From an uncultured Clostridia bacterium (GTDB lineage: Bacteria; Bacillota; Clostridia; Christensenellales; Aristaeellaceae), in NCBI GenBank assembly GCA_934631025.1, contig CAKTXR010000002.1, positions 124,001 through 188,000 on the forward strand: a stretch of 64,000 nt of DNA, given 5' to 3'. A program made the translations under genes and the position numbers. Positions within the stretch are counted from its first letter, which is position 1, and each line of letters starts with the position of its first letter. Positions 45,671-53,611 of this stretch are shown piece after piece. Under the pieces are notes generated by a model. That model saw nothing but the letters and a program-made list of their open reading frames with translations. It searched no databases and had not been told where the DNA came from.

Positions 45671-48600
45671 TCACTTCATGACGACGGCTTTGTCGCCCAA
45701 CAGCGCCCTGAGCGCGGCCAGATCGACGCTTTCGCTCACCCAGTAGCGCGGCGGCGCGAGGAACGCCTTGCCGCTGTCGGCCATGACGAACGTCACGCGG
45801 ATATCGCCGGACGCGCGGGAGAGGATCGCGAGCGCCTGATCGCGCGCCTGCTCATTGCCAGCCTTGAGATAGAGCTTGCGCGGCGCGCTCTGCGGGGCCG
45901 GTTCGACCGGCGGCTCGGCGGGCGGCAGGTCGTCCGGCGCGGGGGGCGGGGGCGTGCGGTCGTATCTGTCGCGGGCGGCTTCCCGCTTGAGGGCGCTTAT
46001 GTCGATGTGGGAAAGCGGCGCGACGCTGTCGGGGATGAGCCGCGGCGCTTCGTCCTCGCGCACGGAGAGCCGGCCCTGCATGAGCACCAGCGCGTCCGTT
46101 TGAAGGAGAGAACGGTACTTTTCGTAGGTTTTCGGGAATATGAGCGCCTCGGTGGAGCCGTAAAAATCCTCCAGCGTGACGAAGGCCATCATGTCGCCCT
46201 TGCGGGTGGCCTTGGTCTTGACCTCGGTCACGATGCCGCCCATCACGGCGCGCGTGCCGTCCATCGAGAGGCCCTTGTCCTCGGATTCCTCGCTGAGCAG
46301 CGACAGCGTGCGGGTGTTTACGTCCAGCTGGCTCAGCTCCTCGCGGTATTCGTCCAGCGGGTGGCCGGTGATATACACGCCGGTCATCTCCTTTTCGAGC
46401 GAGAGCAGCGCGCGGGGGGCCAGCTCGGGCAGATCGGGCAGCGGCGTGGGCGGCACGGCGAGCGTTTCGTCGCCCAGCGCGTCGAAGAGCGACAACTGTC
46501 CCTCGACGACGTTCTTGCGCCGCCTGGACGCGCCGTCCATGATCGTCTCGTAGACCGAGAGCTTCTGCGCGCGGTTGCCGGGCAGAGAATCGAGCGCGCC
46601 CGCCTTGATGAGCGATTCCACGACGCGCTTTGTGAGCGATTCGGAGGGCACGCGGTCGATGAACTCGTTGATGTCGCGGAAAGCGCCGCCCTTTTTGACC
46701 TCCTCCGTAATGGCGAATATCGGTGCGTGGCCGACGTTCTTGACGGCGTTGAGGCCGAAGCGCACGGCGCTTTTTCCACCCTCGCGGTCGACGGAGAACT
46801 TTTCGCCGCTCTTGTTCACGTCCGGCGGCAGCACGGCGACGCCCTTCTTGCGCAGATACTGGATATAGAAGGCCACCTTGACCGGATTGCCCGCGACAGA
46901 GTTCATCATCGCGGCCATGAATTCGGCGGGATGGTGCAGCTTGAGCCACGCGGTCTGGAGCGCGACCACGGCGTAGCCTGCGGCGTGCGGCTTGTTGAAG
47001 GCGTAGCTGGCGAAAGCGGTCATCTCTTCGAAGAGCTGCTCGGCGACCTCTTCCGGCACGCCGTTGCGCACAGCGCCGGGCACGGAGACGGTGCCGTCGG
47101 CCTCCACCTTGCCGTGGATGAAGATTTCCTTCTCCTGCGCCATCACGTCGTGCTTTTTCTTGGCCATGGCGCGGCGCACGAGGTCGCTGCGGCCCATGGA
47201 ATAGCCGGCCAGATCGCGCACGATCTGCATGACCTGCTCCTGATAGACCATGCAGCCGTAGGTCACGCTCAGGATCGGCACGAGCTTGGGGTGCAGGTAT
47301 TTGACCGTCTCGGGTTTCTGCTTGCCGGCGATGAAGCGCGGAATGGACTCCATCGGGCCGGGGCGATAGAGCGATATGGCGGCGATGATGTCCTCAAAGC
47401 AGGCGGGCTTCATGTTGGCGAGGAACGCGCGCATGCCGCCGCCTTCCATCTGGAAGATGCCGTCGGTGTCGCCCTCGGAGATCATGTCGAACACGCCCTT
47501 GTCGTCCATGGGAATGTCCTCGGGGGTCATATGCGGCCCGCCGCCCCCTTCGATCATGGCCAGCGTGTCGCCGATGACCGTGAGCGTGCGCAGCCCCAGA
47601 AAGTCCATCTTGAGCAGCCCCAGATGCTCCAGCGTGTCCTTGGGGAACTGCGTCGTGACCACGCCGTCGTTGGTCTGGAGCGGCACATATTCGTACACGG
47701 GGCGGCTGGTGATCAGCACGCCGGCGGCGTGGGTCGAGGCGTGGCGCGGCATTCCCTCGAGCTTGCGCGCCGTGTCGACGAGCGTTCTGACGCGCTCGTC
47801 GTTGTCATAGGCCGCCTTGAACTCGGAATTGATGGAGAGCGCCTTGTCGAGCGTCATGTCCAGCGCGAAGGGGATCATTTTGGCCACCGCGTCGGTCTCG
47901 GCGTAGCTCATGTCCAGCACGCGTCCCACGTCCCGCACGACCGCCTTGGCGGCCATTGTGCCGAAGGTGATGATCTGCGAGACGTGATCCGCGCCGTAGC
48001 GACGGGCGACGTAATCGATCACCTCGCCGCGCCGCTCGTAGTCGAAGTCTATGTCCAGATCGGGCATGGAGACGCGCTCGGGGTTCAGGAAGCGCTCGAA
48101 GAGCAGGTCGTATTTGAGCGGATCGATGGCGGTGATGTCCAGGCAGTAGCAGGCCAGAGAGCCGGCGCCGCTGCCGCGCCCGGGGCCGACGAGTATGCCG
48201 TTTTGCTTGGCGAAGTTCACATAGTCCCAGACGATGAGGAAGTAGTCCACATAGCCCATGCGCTCGATGACCGACAATTCGTAATTGAGCCGCTCGCGCG
48301 CGTCCTGCCGGTCGGGGGCGTAATGGCGCTTGAAGCCCTCCTCGCAGAGAGATCGCAGGTAATCTTTGGCCGTCGTGCCCTCGGGCAGCGGGAAGCGCGG
48401 CAGATGCGTCGTCTTGAAGTCGAACTCCACATGGCAGCGCTCGGCGATCTTGACGGTGTTCTCGAGCGCCTCGGGGAGATTCGGAAAGACCTCGCGCATT
48501 TCCGCTTCGGATTTGACGAACATCTCGTCGCACTCCATGCGCATCCGCTTTTCGTCGCCCAGCGTCTTGCCGGTCTGTATGCACATGAGCACTTCCTGCG

Positions 48601-49237
48601 CCTGCGCGTCCTCGCGGTTTATGTAGTGGCAGTCGTTCGTGGCGACGAGGGGAATGTCCATCTCCCGCGCCAGCGCGATCAGGCCGGGCAGCACGCGCTT
48701 CTGGTTCTCAAGGCCGTGATCCTGTATTTCGATGAAGAAATTGCCGCGCCCGAATATGTCGAGATATTTCTGCGCCATATCGCGCGCGTCGTGCTCGCGG
48801 CCGTCCAGCAGCAGCGAGGGAATGTCGCCCGAAATGCACGCGGACAGGCCGATAAGCCCCTCGTGCCGCTCGGCGAGCAGCTTGTAGTCGATGCGGGGCT
48901 TGTAGTAAAAGCCGTCCACAAAGCCGCGGCTGACCATGTAGATGAGGTTTTCATAGCCCTTCTGGTTTTCGCACAGCAGGATTAAGTGGCTGTAATCGCG
49001 CGCGCCCGAGCTTTTGTCGGTCAGATCCTTGCAGATGTACACCTCGCAGCCGATGACCGGATGGATGCCGCGCTTCAGCGCCTGCTGATAAAAATCCACC
49101 ACGCCGTACATCGCGCCGTGGTCGGTAATGGCGCAGTGGGTCATGCCCAGCGCCTGAATTTTGTCCAGCAGCGGCTCGATGCGGCTGGCGCCGTCCAGCA
49201 GGCTGTATTCCGTGTGCATATGAAGATGCGCGAACAT
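45671..49237 (-). CDS. dnaE: DNA polymerase III subunit alpha (DnaE)
   Basis: 1188 residues. N-terminal PHP domain (FAHLHMHTEYSLLDGASRI), polymerase core with GPGRGSGAGSL and the catalytic acidic cluster MPDLDIDFDYERR (about 389-401), a helix-hairpin-helix region, and an OB fold near residue 1000 (GGIVTEVKTKATRKGDMMAFVTLED, core GIVTEVKTKATRKG). PHP residues look intact, but proofreading activity cannot be judged. Replicative or lesion polymerase of the chromosome; no PolC is present in this window. GGGAGG lies six bases before the start. It is divergent from cca. Confidence 0.97.
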   Translation of the reverse strand: MFAHLHMHTEYSLLDGASRIEPLLDKIQALGMTHCAITDHGAMYGVVDFYQQALKRGIHPVIGCEVYICKDLTDKSSGARDYSHLILLCENQKGYENLIYMVSRGFVDGFYYKPRIDYKLLAERHEGLIGLSACISGDIPSLLLDGREHDARDMAQKYLDIFGRGNFFIEIQDHGLENQKRVLPGLIALAREMDIPLVATNDCHYINREDAQAQEVLMCIQTGKTLGDEKRMRMECDEMFVKSEAEMREVFPNLPEALENTVKIAERCHVEFDFKTTHLPRFPLPEGTTAKDYLRSLCEEGFKRHYAPDRQDARERLNYELSVIERMGYVDYFLIVWDYVNFAKQNGILVGPGRGSGAGSLACYCLDITAIDPLKYDLLFERFLNPERVSMPDLDIDFDYERRGEVIDYVARRYGADHVSQIITFGTMAAKAVVRDVGRVLDMSYAETDAVAKMIPFALDMTLDKALSINSEFKAAYDNDERVRTLVDTARKLEGMPRHASTHAAGVLITSRPVYEYVPLQTNDGVVTTQFPKDTLEHLGLLKMDFLGLRTLTVIGDTLAMIEGGGGPHMTPEDIPMDDKGVFDMISEGDTDGIFQMEGGGMRAFLANMKPACFEDIIAAISLYRPGPMESIPRFIAGKQKPETVKYLHPKLVPILSVTYGCMVYQEQVMQIVRDLAGYSMGRSDLVRRAMAKKKHDVMAQEKEIFIHGKVEADGTVSVPGAVRNGVPEEVAEQLFEEMTAFASYAFNKPHAAGYAVVALQTAWLKLHHPAEFMAAMMNSVAGNPVKVAFYIQYLRKKGVAVLPPDVNKSGEKFSVDREGGKSAVRFGLNAVKNVGHAPIFAITEEVKKGGAFRDINEFIDRVPSESLTKRVVESLIKAGALDSLPGNRAQKLSVYETIMDGASRRRKNVVEGQLSLFDALGDETLAVPPTPLPDLPELAPRALLSLEKEMTGVYITGHPLDEYREELSQLDVNTRTLSLLSEESEDKGLSMDGTRAVMGGIVTEVKTKATRKGDMMAFVTLEDFYGSTEALIFPKTYEKYRSLLQTDALVLMQGRLSVREDEAPRLIPDSVAPLSHIDISALKREAARDRYDRTPPPPAPDDLPPAEPPVEPAPQSAPRKLYLKAGNEQARDQALAILSRASGDIRVTFVMADSGKAFLAPPRYWVSESVDLAALRALLGDKAVVMK

Positions 49238-49260
49238 ATCCGTCCTCCCGATAAATTCTC

Positions 49261-49289
49261 TTTTCCATGCGGAGATTGTGTGCTATAAT
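49261..49289 (+). promoter_or_regulatory. Sigma-A promoter of cca
   Basis: TTTTCC (49261-49266), 17 bases, perfect TATAAT (49284-49289) with TGC immediately upstream. The poor -35 is offset by the extended -10. Confidence 0.7.
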
Positions 49290-49301
49290 GTATACATTCT
49301 G

Positions 49302-49330
49302 ATTATACCACACGGCGCGCGCCTTGACTA
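49302..49330 (-). promoter_or_regulatory. Sigma-A promoter of dnaE
   Basis: Minus strand: TAGTCA (49325-49330), 17 bases, perfect TATAAT (49302-49307) preceded by TGG. Its initially transcribed region overlaps the cca promoter, so the two may interfere. Confidence 0.75.
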
Positions 49331-49375
49331 CAGGTTTTTGACGCGCCGAGTCATAAAGGACAGTGACGAAGCCCT

Positions 49376-50809
49376 ATGAAAATCCATCTGCCCAGATCCG
49401 CGCAGTACGCGATCAAGTCGCTCACCGGCGCGGGCTATCAGGCGTATATCGTGGGCGGCAGCGTGCGCGATCACCTGCTCGGCAAAACGCCCAGCGACTA
49501 CGACGTGACCACCAGCGCGCTGCCCGAGGAGGTCATGGCGCTCTTTGCCAAAGACCGGCTGCTCACCAACGGCTTAAAGCACGGCACGGTGACGCTGATC
49601 AAATACGGCCAGCCCATCGAGATCACCACCTTCCGCATCGACGGCGAATACGAGGACGGCCGTCATCCGGACGACGTGGTGTTCACCGGCAATCTCTATG
49701 AGGACGTGCAGCGGCGCGATTTCACCGTCAACGCGCTGTGCTGGAACGAGCAGGCGGGGCTGATCGACTATGTGGGCGGCGAGGAGGATCTCGAAAACAA
49801 GATCATCCGCTGCGTGGGCGAGGCCGACGTGCGCTTCAACGAGGACGCGCTGCGCATACTGCGCGCCCTGCGCTTTTCCTCCGTGCTGGATTTCGACATC
49901 GAGGCCGGAACGGCGCGCGCCGTGCATCTGGAGCGCGAAAACCTCTCGAAAATCGCCGTGGAGCGCATACTGACCGAGCTGAAAAAGCTGCTCTGCGGCG
50001 CGCGCGCGGAATCGATTCTGCTCGAATACCGCGACGTGCTTGAGGTCGTCATGCCCGAGCTGCATGCGCTGTCTCAGGACGAGTACATGCTGGCCGCGCG
50101 GCGCGTGTCGCTGGTGTCGCCCGTGCCGGAGCTGCGGCTGGCGGCGCTGCTCAGCGATCTGCCGGTCGAAGCGGCGGGCGCGTGCGTGACGCGCCTTAAG
50201 ACCAGCAAGGTCAGCCGCAAGTTCATCGAGAGCGTCATCGAGCGCGGCAAAGCGCCTATGCCCACCGACCGCGCGGGGATGCGCCGCCTGGCCGGTCAGT
50301 GCGGAGAAGATCTGCTGCTGGGGCTGGCCGAGCTGCAAAGCGCGCACGTCACGGCGCTGTGCCACATGATCGTGCAGCAGGGCGACTGCGTGAGCCTGAA
50401 GCAGCTCGCCATGAAGGGCGACGATCTGTTCCGGCTGGGCGTGACGCGCCGCATGATCGGCGATACGCTGAACGGCCTGCTCGCGCGCGTCGTCGAGGGC
50501 GAGCTGCCCAACGAGAAGGAAGCGCTCATGAACGCCGTGCGGCAGGAGATGAACGAGCGCGCCGAAAAGGCCGCGGCGGAAAAGGCGGCCAGCGCGGGCA
50601 AAAAGAAGCGCAGGCGGCGCGGAAAGGGCGCGCAGTCTGCCGAAAATGCGCCGGAAGCGTCTGAAGCCGCAGATACGCCCGCTGAGAGCGATTCTTCCGT
50701 GTCCGCGGAGACTGTACAGGCCCATGAAACCGCTGATGCAGCGATTGAAAAGCCTGCCGAAGCGGCGGCGCGGGACGACGAACCCGAACGGGCGGAGGAA
50801 CAGCCATGA
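49376..50809 (+). CDS. cca: CCA-adding tRNA nucleotidyltransferase with long C-terminal tail
   Basis: 477 residues. Nucleotidyltransferase head: YIVGGSVRDHLLG, then SDYDVTT (catalytic Asp pair), TTFRIDGEYEDGRHP, RRDFTVNAL and RFNEDALRILRALRF. It adds or repairs the 3' CCA of tRNAs; a poly(A) polymerase role cannot be ruled out from motifs alone. The last ~90 residues are a low-complexity Ala/Glu/Lys tail with a basic KKKRRRRGKG patch and an acidic end, not part of the usual family. The stop overlaps the next start (ATGA). Confidence 0.92.
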   Translation: MKIHLPRSAQYAIKSLTGAGYQAYIVGGSVRDHLLGKTPSDYDVTTSALPEEVMALFAKDRLLTNGLKHGTVTLIKYGQPIEITTFRIDGEYEDGRHPDDVVFTGNLYEDVQRRDFTVNALCWNEQAGLIDYVGGEEDLENKIIRCVGEADVRFNEDALRILRALRFSSVLDFDIEAGTARAVHLERENLSKIAVERILTELKKLLCGARAESILLEYRDVLEVVMPELHALSQDEYMLAARRVSLVSPVPELRLAALLSDLPVEAAGACVTRLKTSKVSRKFIESVIERGKAPMPTDRAGMRRLAGQCGEDLLLGLAELQSAHVTALCHMIVQQGDCVSLKQLAMKGDDLFRLGVTRRMIGDTLNGLLARVVEGELPNEKEALMNAVRQEMNERAEKAAAEKAASAGKKKRRRRGKGAQSAENAPEASEAADTPAESDSSVSAETVQAHETADAAIEKPAEAAARDDEPERAEEQP

Positions 50810-51342
50810 TTTACAGAGAAGCGACAAAAGCGGACGTTGCGGCCATGCTGGAGATTTACAGGCCGTATGTCGAAGAGACCACCGTGTCGTTCGAATATGA
50901 AACGCCCTCGCTGGAGGATTTTGCGGCGCGGTTCGAGCGGATTACGCAGAATTTTCCGTGGTTCGTGGCGGAGGAGAACGGCGAGATCGCCGGATACGCC
51001 TATGCCGACCGCGCGTTTGAGCGCCGCGCCTACTGCTGGGACGCGGATATGTCGGTCTATATCAGCAAAAAGTGGCATGGAAAGGGCATAGGGCGGCGGT
51101 TTTACGCGCTGCTCGAGGACGCGCTCCGGCGCATGGACTATGTCAGCGCCTATGCCCTCGTGACGGAGGAGAACGCCGCCAGCTGCGCCTTTCATGAAAA
51201 GATGGGCTATGAGAAGATGTGCGTCATGCCGCGCACCGGCTATAAGATGGGCAGGTGGCTGGGCGTGACGTGGTATGTCAAGTTTCTGCGCGAAGCGGAC
51301 GATCCGGGCGACGCGCCGAAGAGCTGGCGCGACGTGCGATGA
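50806..51342 (+). CDS. GNAT N-acetyltransferase, phosphinothricin-acetyltransferase-like
   Basis: 178 residues. Single GNAT domain: VSFEYETPSLEDF (substrate-side segment typical of Pat/Bar-type enzymes), AGYAYADRAFERRAY, the acetyl-CoA loop KKWHGKGIGRRFYALLE (about 86-102), and NAASCAFHEKMGY. It acetylates an amine using acetyl-CoA; methionine sulfoximine or other amino acid analogues are known substrates of relatives. It is translationally coupled to cca by a four-base overlap. Confidence 0.9.
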   Translation: MIYREATKADVAAMLEIYRPYVEETTVSFEYETPSLEDFAARFERITQNFPWFVAEENGEIAGYAYADRAFERRAYCWDADMSVYISKKWHGKGIGRRFYALLEDALRRMDYVSAYALVTEENAASCAFHEKMGYEKMCVMPRTGYKMGRWLGVTWYVKFLREADDPGDAPKSWRDVR

Positions 51343-51410
51343 GATGCGCGGGATGACCGCGTTTGGCTTTCCGGCAGGAAGAGCGGGGCGTTCTTGACGG
51401 CGGGCGGCGA

Positions 51411-51790
51411 ATGAGGGTGTTTTCCCCGCAGGTGTGCCGCGCTGTTAAGCATTCCGGCATTCAGCGCTTTTTATGGGCAATGGATTGCTTGCGGGGATGA
51501 GGCTGTTTTCTCGCGGGCGCGTCATGCGCTCCGCTGCGCATTCCAGTTCTTAGCGCTTCTCCATGGGCGATGGATTCTTGCAGGGACAGGGTCGTTCTCC
51601 ACGGGCGCACCGTGCGTTTCGTTAAGCGTTGCCCGCTTTCTGTTTTCTCTGTAGAAAATGCGCTGTTCGCGGGTTGGGGATGGGGATTCCCAGTGGGCGC
51701 GGTGCAGGCGCTGTTTCCTCCGGCTTTCCCGCGAGAGGGGACGATCACAGACAGGCGGTCGAGGGTGTTCCCCGCGCATGAGATCGAGCT
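51411..51790 (+). repeat. Degenerate tandem repeat, period about 87 bases, about five copies
   Basis: A GAGG(G/C)TGTTTTC-like anchor recurs at 51413, 51499, 51587 (as CAGGGTCGTTCTC), about 51674 (poor) and 51761 (GAGGGTGTTCCCC). A second anchor, ATGGGC(A/G)ATGGATT, occurs at 51473 and 51563. Spacings are 86-90 bases. The array fills nearly the whole 483-base gap between the GNAT and SGNH genes; I see no gene in it. Confidence 0.75.
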
Positions 51791-51825
51791 TCCTCCGACA
51801 TAAAACGAAAGGACGATAGATAAGT

Positions 51826-52926
51826 ATGTTTGCATCCAACACGGGCATCAGCACGTCCCACAACTATTTTATCGCGCTGAATCGCGGCGAGACGCGCACA
51901 TTCCGCGTGCTGCTGCGTCCGCTCGAGGCGGGGCGGCTTAACTGGCGCTTCTTCTTCAGCAACAGCGTGGACAGCACATGGGCCGACGGCAGCGAATCCT
52001 GCGCCGATCTGCCGGGCGGCCGGTTCGCGATCGTCTCGGCGGCGGCCGGCGCGGCCGATGAAAACGCGGCTTTGACCGGCGTTATGGTCGGGGTCGACTG
52101 GCCGGAGAACATCGTCGAGCCGAAGGCGTGCGTGACCAGCGCGCCGGTTGAGATTGACGTGCCCGAGAACGGCTATATCGTCTACAGCTGGTGCCTGCGC
52201 GCGCTGGAGGACGGCTGCCGCCTGCCCGCCACGCCCGACAGTCAGGCACTGTGCTATATTACGGACGGCGATCGCTGCTTCGACGGACAGGACGCCTTTG
52301 CCGAGGAGCGCATGGTCACGCTGCCCGATCAGTTCGCCGCCGACCGCAACGTGCGCGCGCAGATGGTGTTCATGGGTGATTCCATCACGCAGGGCTGCGG
52401 CACGCGCGTGAACGAATACGAGCAGTGGGCGACGCGCATCGCCATGGGCATGGAGCACGATGTGGCGGTCTGGAACATCGGGCTGGGCTACGGCCGGGGC
52501 GAGGACGCGGCGAAGGATGGCGCGTGGCTCAATAAGGCGAAGCAGGGCGATATTGTCAATCTCTGTTTCGGCGTGAACGACATCTTTCAGGGCTGCGGCC
52601 CGCAGCTGACCGAGAACCTCCGCTCGGCGATCCGCGCGCTGCACGCGTCCGAGAAGCATCCGAAGGTCGTGCTGCTCACCATACCGCCCTTCGACATGAC
52701 CGAGCGCAACGAGGAAATGTGGCGCGCGGCGGTGAACGCCATCCGCGAGGACGGACTGGGCGCGGACGCTGTGTTCGACATCGCGTCCATGCTCTGCCAG
52801 CCGGTTCCGCGCGATAATTTCGCGGCGTTCGGCGGCCATCCCGACGGACGGGGCGGCGCGGCGGCCGCAGGCGAGTATCTGAGCCACTTCTGGCCGCGCC
52901 ATCGGAAAGCGCTGCTGGGCGAGTGA
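51826..52926 (+). CDS. SGNH/GDSL-family esterase
   Basis: 366 residues, no signal peptide. A beta-rich N-terminal domain (1-180) precedes the hydrolase: VFMGDSITQGCG (Ser near 186), NIGLGYGRGED (block II), CFGVNDIF (block III, about 247) and FGGHPDGRG (His, about 328). It is a probable carbohydrate acyl-esterase. GAAAGGA lies about 14 bases upstream of the start, which is rather far. A MazG-like gene follows after 12 bases. Confidence 0.85.
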   Translation: MFASNTGISTSHNYFIALNRGETRTFRVLLRPLEAGRLNWRFFFSNSVDSTWADGSESCADLPGGRFAIVSAAAGAADENAALTGVMVGVDWPENIVEPKACVTSAPVEIDVPENGYIVYSWCLRALEDGCRLPATPDSQALCYITDGDRCFDGQDAFAEERMVTLPDQFAADRNVRAQMVFMGDSITQGCGTRVNEYEQWATRIAMGMEHDVAVWNIGLGYGRGEDAAKDGAWLNKAKQGDIVNLCFGVNDIFQGCGPQLTENLRSAIRALHASEKHPKVVLLTIPPFDMTERNEEMWRAAVNAIREDGLGADAVFDIASMLCQPVPRDNFAAFGGHPDGRGGAAAAGEYLSHFWPRHRKALLGE

Positions 52927-52938
52927 GGAGGGTGCGGC

Positions 52939-53265
52939 ATGGCGGATTTCAGCATCGGCGAAATGCAGGAAATGCAGCGTATCCTTCAGGAAAAGTATAA
53001 GCACAAGTGGGAACCGGTCGACGCGGCGACGGGCGGGAACAAGCTGCTGTGGATGGTCGGTGAAATCGGCGAGGTCATCGATATTGTCAAGAAAAACGGC
53101 GGCGAGCGGGCGGCCAGCGATCCGGCGCTGCGGGCGCATCTGGTCGAGGAACTGGCCGACGTGCTGATGTATTACAACGACGTTCTGCTCTGCTACGGCA
53201 TATCGCCGGACGAGCTGAAGGCGGCCTACACCGCCAAATTCGAGAAGAACATGACGCGATGGTAA
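52939..53265 (+). CDS. MazG-like nucleotide pyrophosphohydrolase
   Basis: 108 residues, a single all-alpha MazG-type domain. Metal-binding pattern: GEIGEVID (about 37-44) and EELADVLMYYND (about 71-82), the E-x-x-E ... E-x-x-D arrangement that binds magnesium. It would hydrolyse aberrant NTPs or dNTPs to the monophosphates. It is probably co-transcribed with the preceding esterase. GGAGGGTG lies upstream of the start. Confidence 0.82.
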   Translation: MADFSIGEMQEMQRILQEKYKHKWEPVDAATGGNKLLWMVGEIGEVIDIVKKNGGERAASDPALRAHLVEELADVLMYYNDVLLCYGISPDELKAAYTAKFEKNMTRW

Positions 53266-53472
53266 AAGTACGCGCGGCGTATCGGGGGGGGGGGAGAGAA
53301 CCTCATGCGCCGCGCGTCTATCTATGTTCCGAAAAGTGTGGGTCAGTGCGCTCAAACCGCGCGCAATGCGCATGAGCGTCCGCTTCCTCTTCCGTCGCTT
53401 CCGGCTTTCGCCTTCAGGACGATAACGGTAAAGCGGCAAAGGCCTGGCGGGCAGAGAACTCTTCATGTCCAT
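53266..53472 (+). other. Gap with a G11 tract inside a GC hairpin
   Basis: Ten-pair stem ACGCGCGGCG/CGCCGCGCGT (53270-53279 and 53308-53317) whose loop contains eleven consecutive Gs (53284-53294). No T tract follows. The remainder up to 53472 shows no gene or promoter. Confidence 0.6.
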
Positions 53473-53506
53473 AAAAAACGCGCACAGAGCAGAAACGCCG
53501 TGCGCG
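53473..53506 (-). terminator. Terminator of the GH42-like gene
   Basis: CGCGCAC/GTGCGCG (53479-53485 and 53500-53506), followed on the minus strand by six Ts. It lies about 105 bases past the stop. Confidence 0.75.
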
Positions 53507-53611
53507 TATGTATTTTTGTCGATGCGCTTTCCGCACGCCCAGCTCAGGAGCTGCGCTTCGTCGCGCCTTTCTCAAATTCAGACTGACCGCGCCGCCTCAT
53601 CGAAACGCGCT

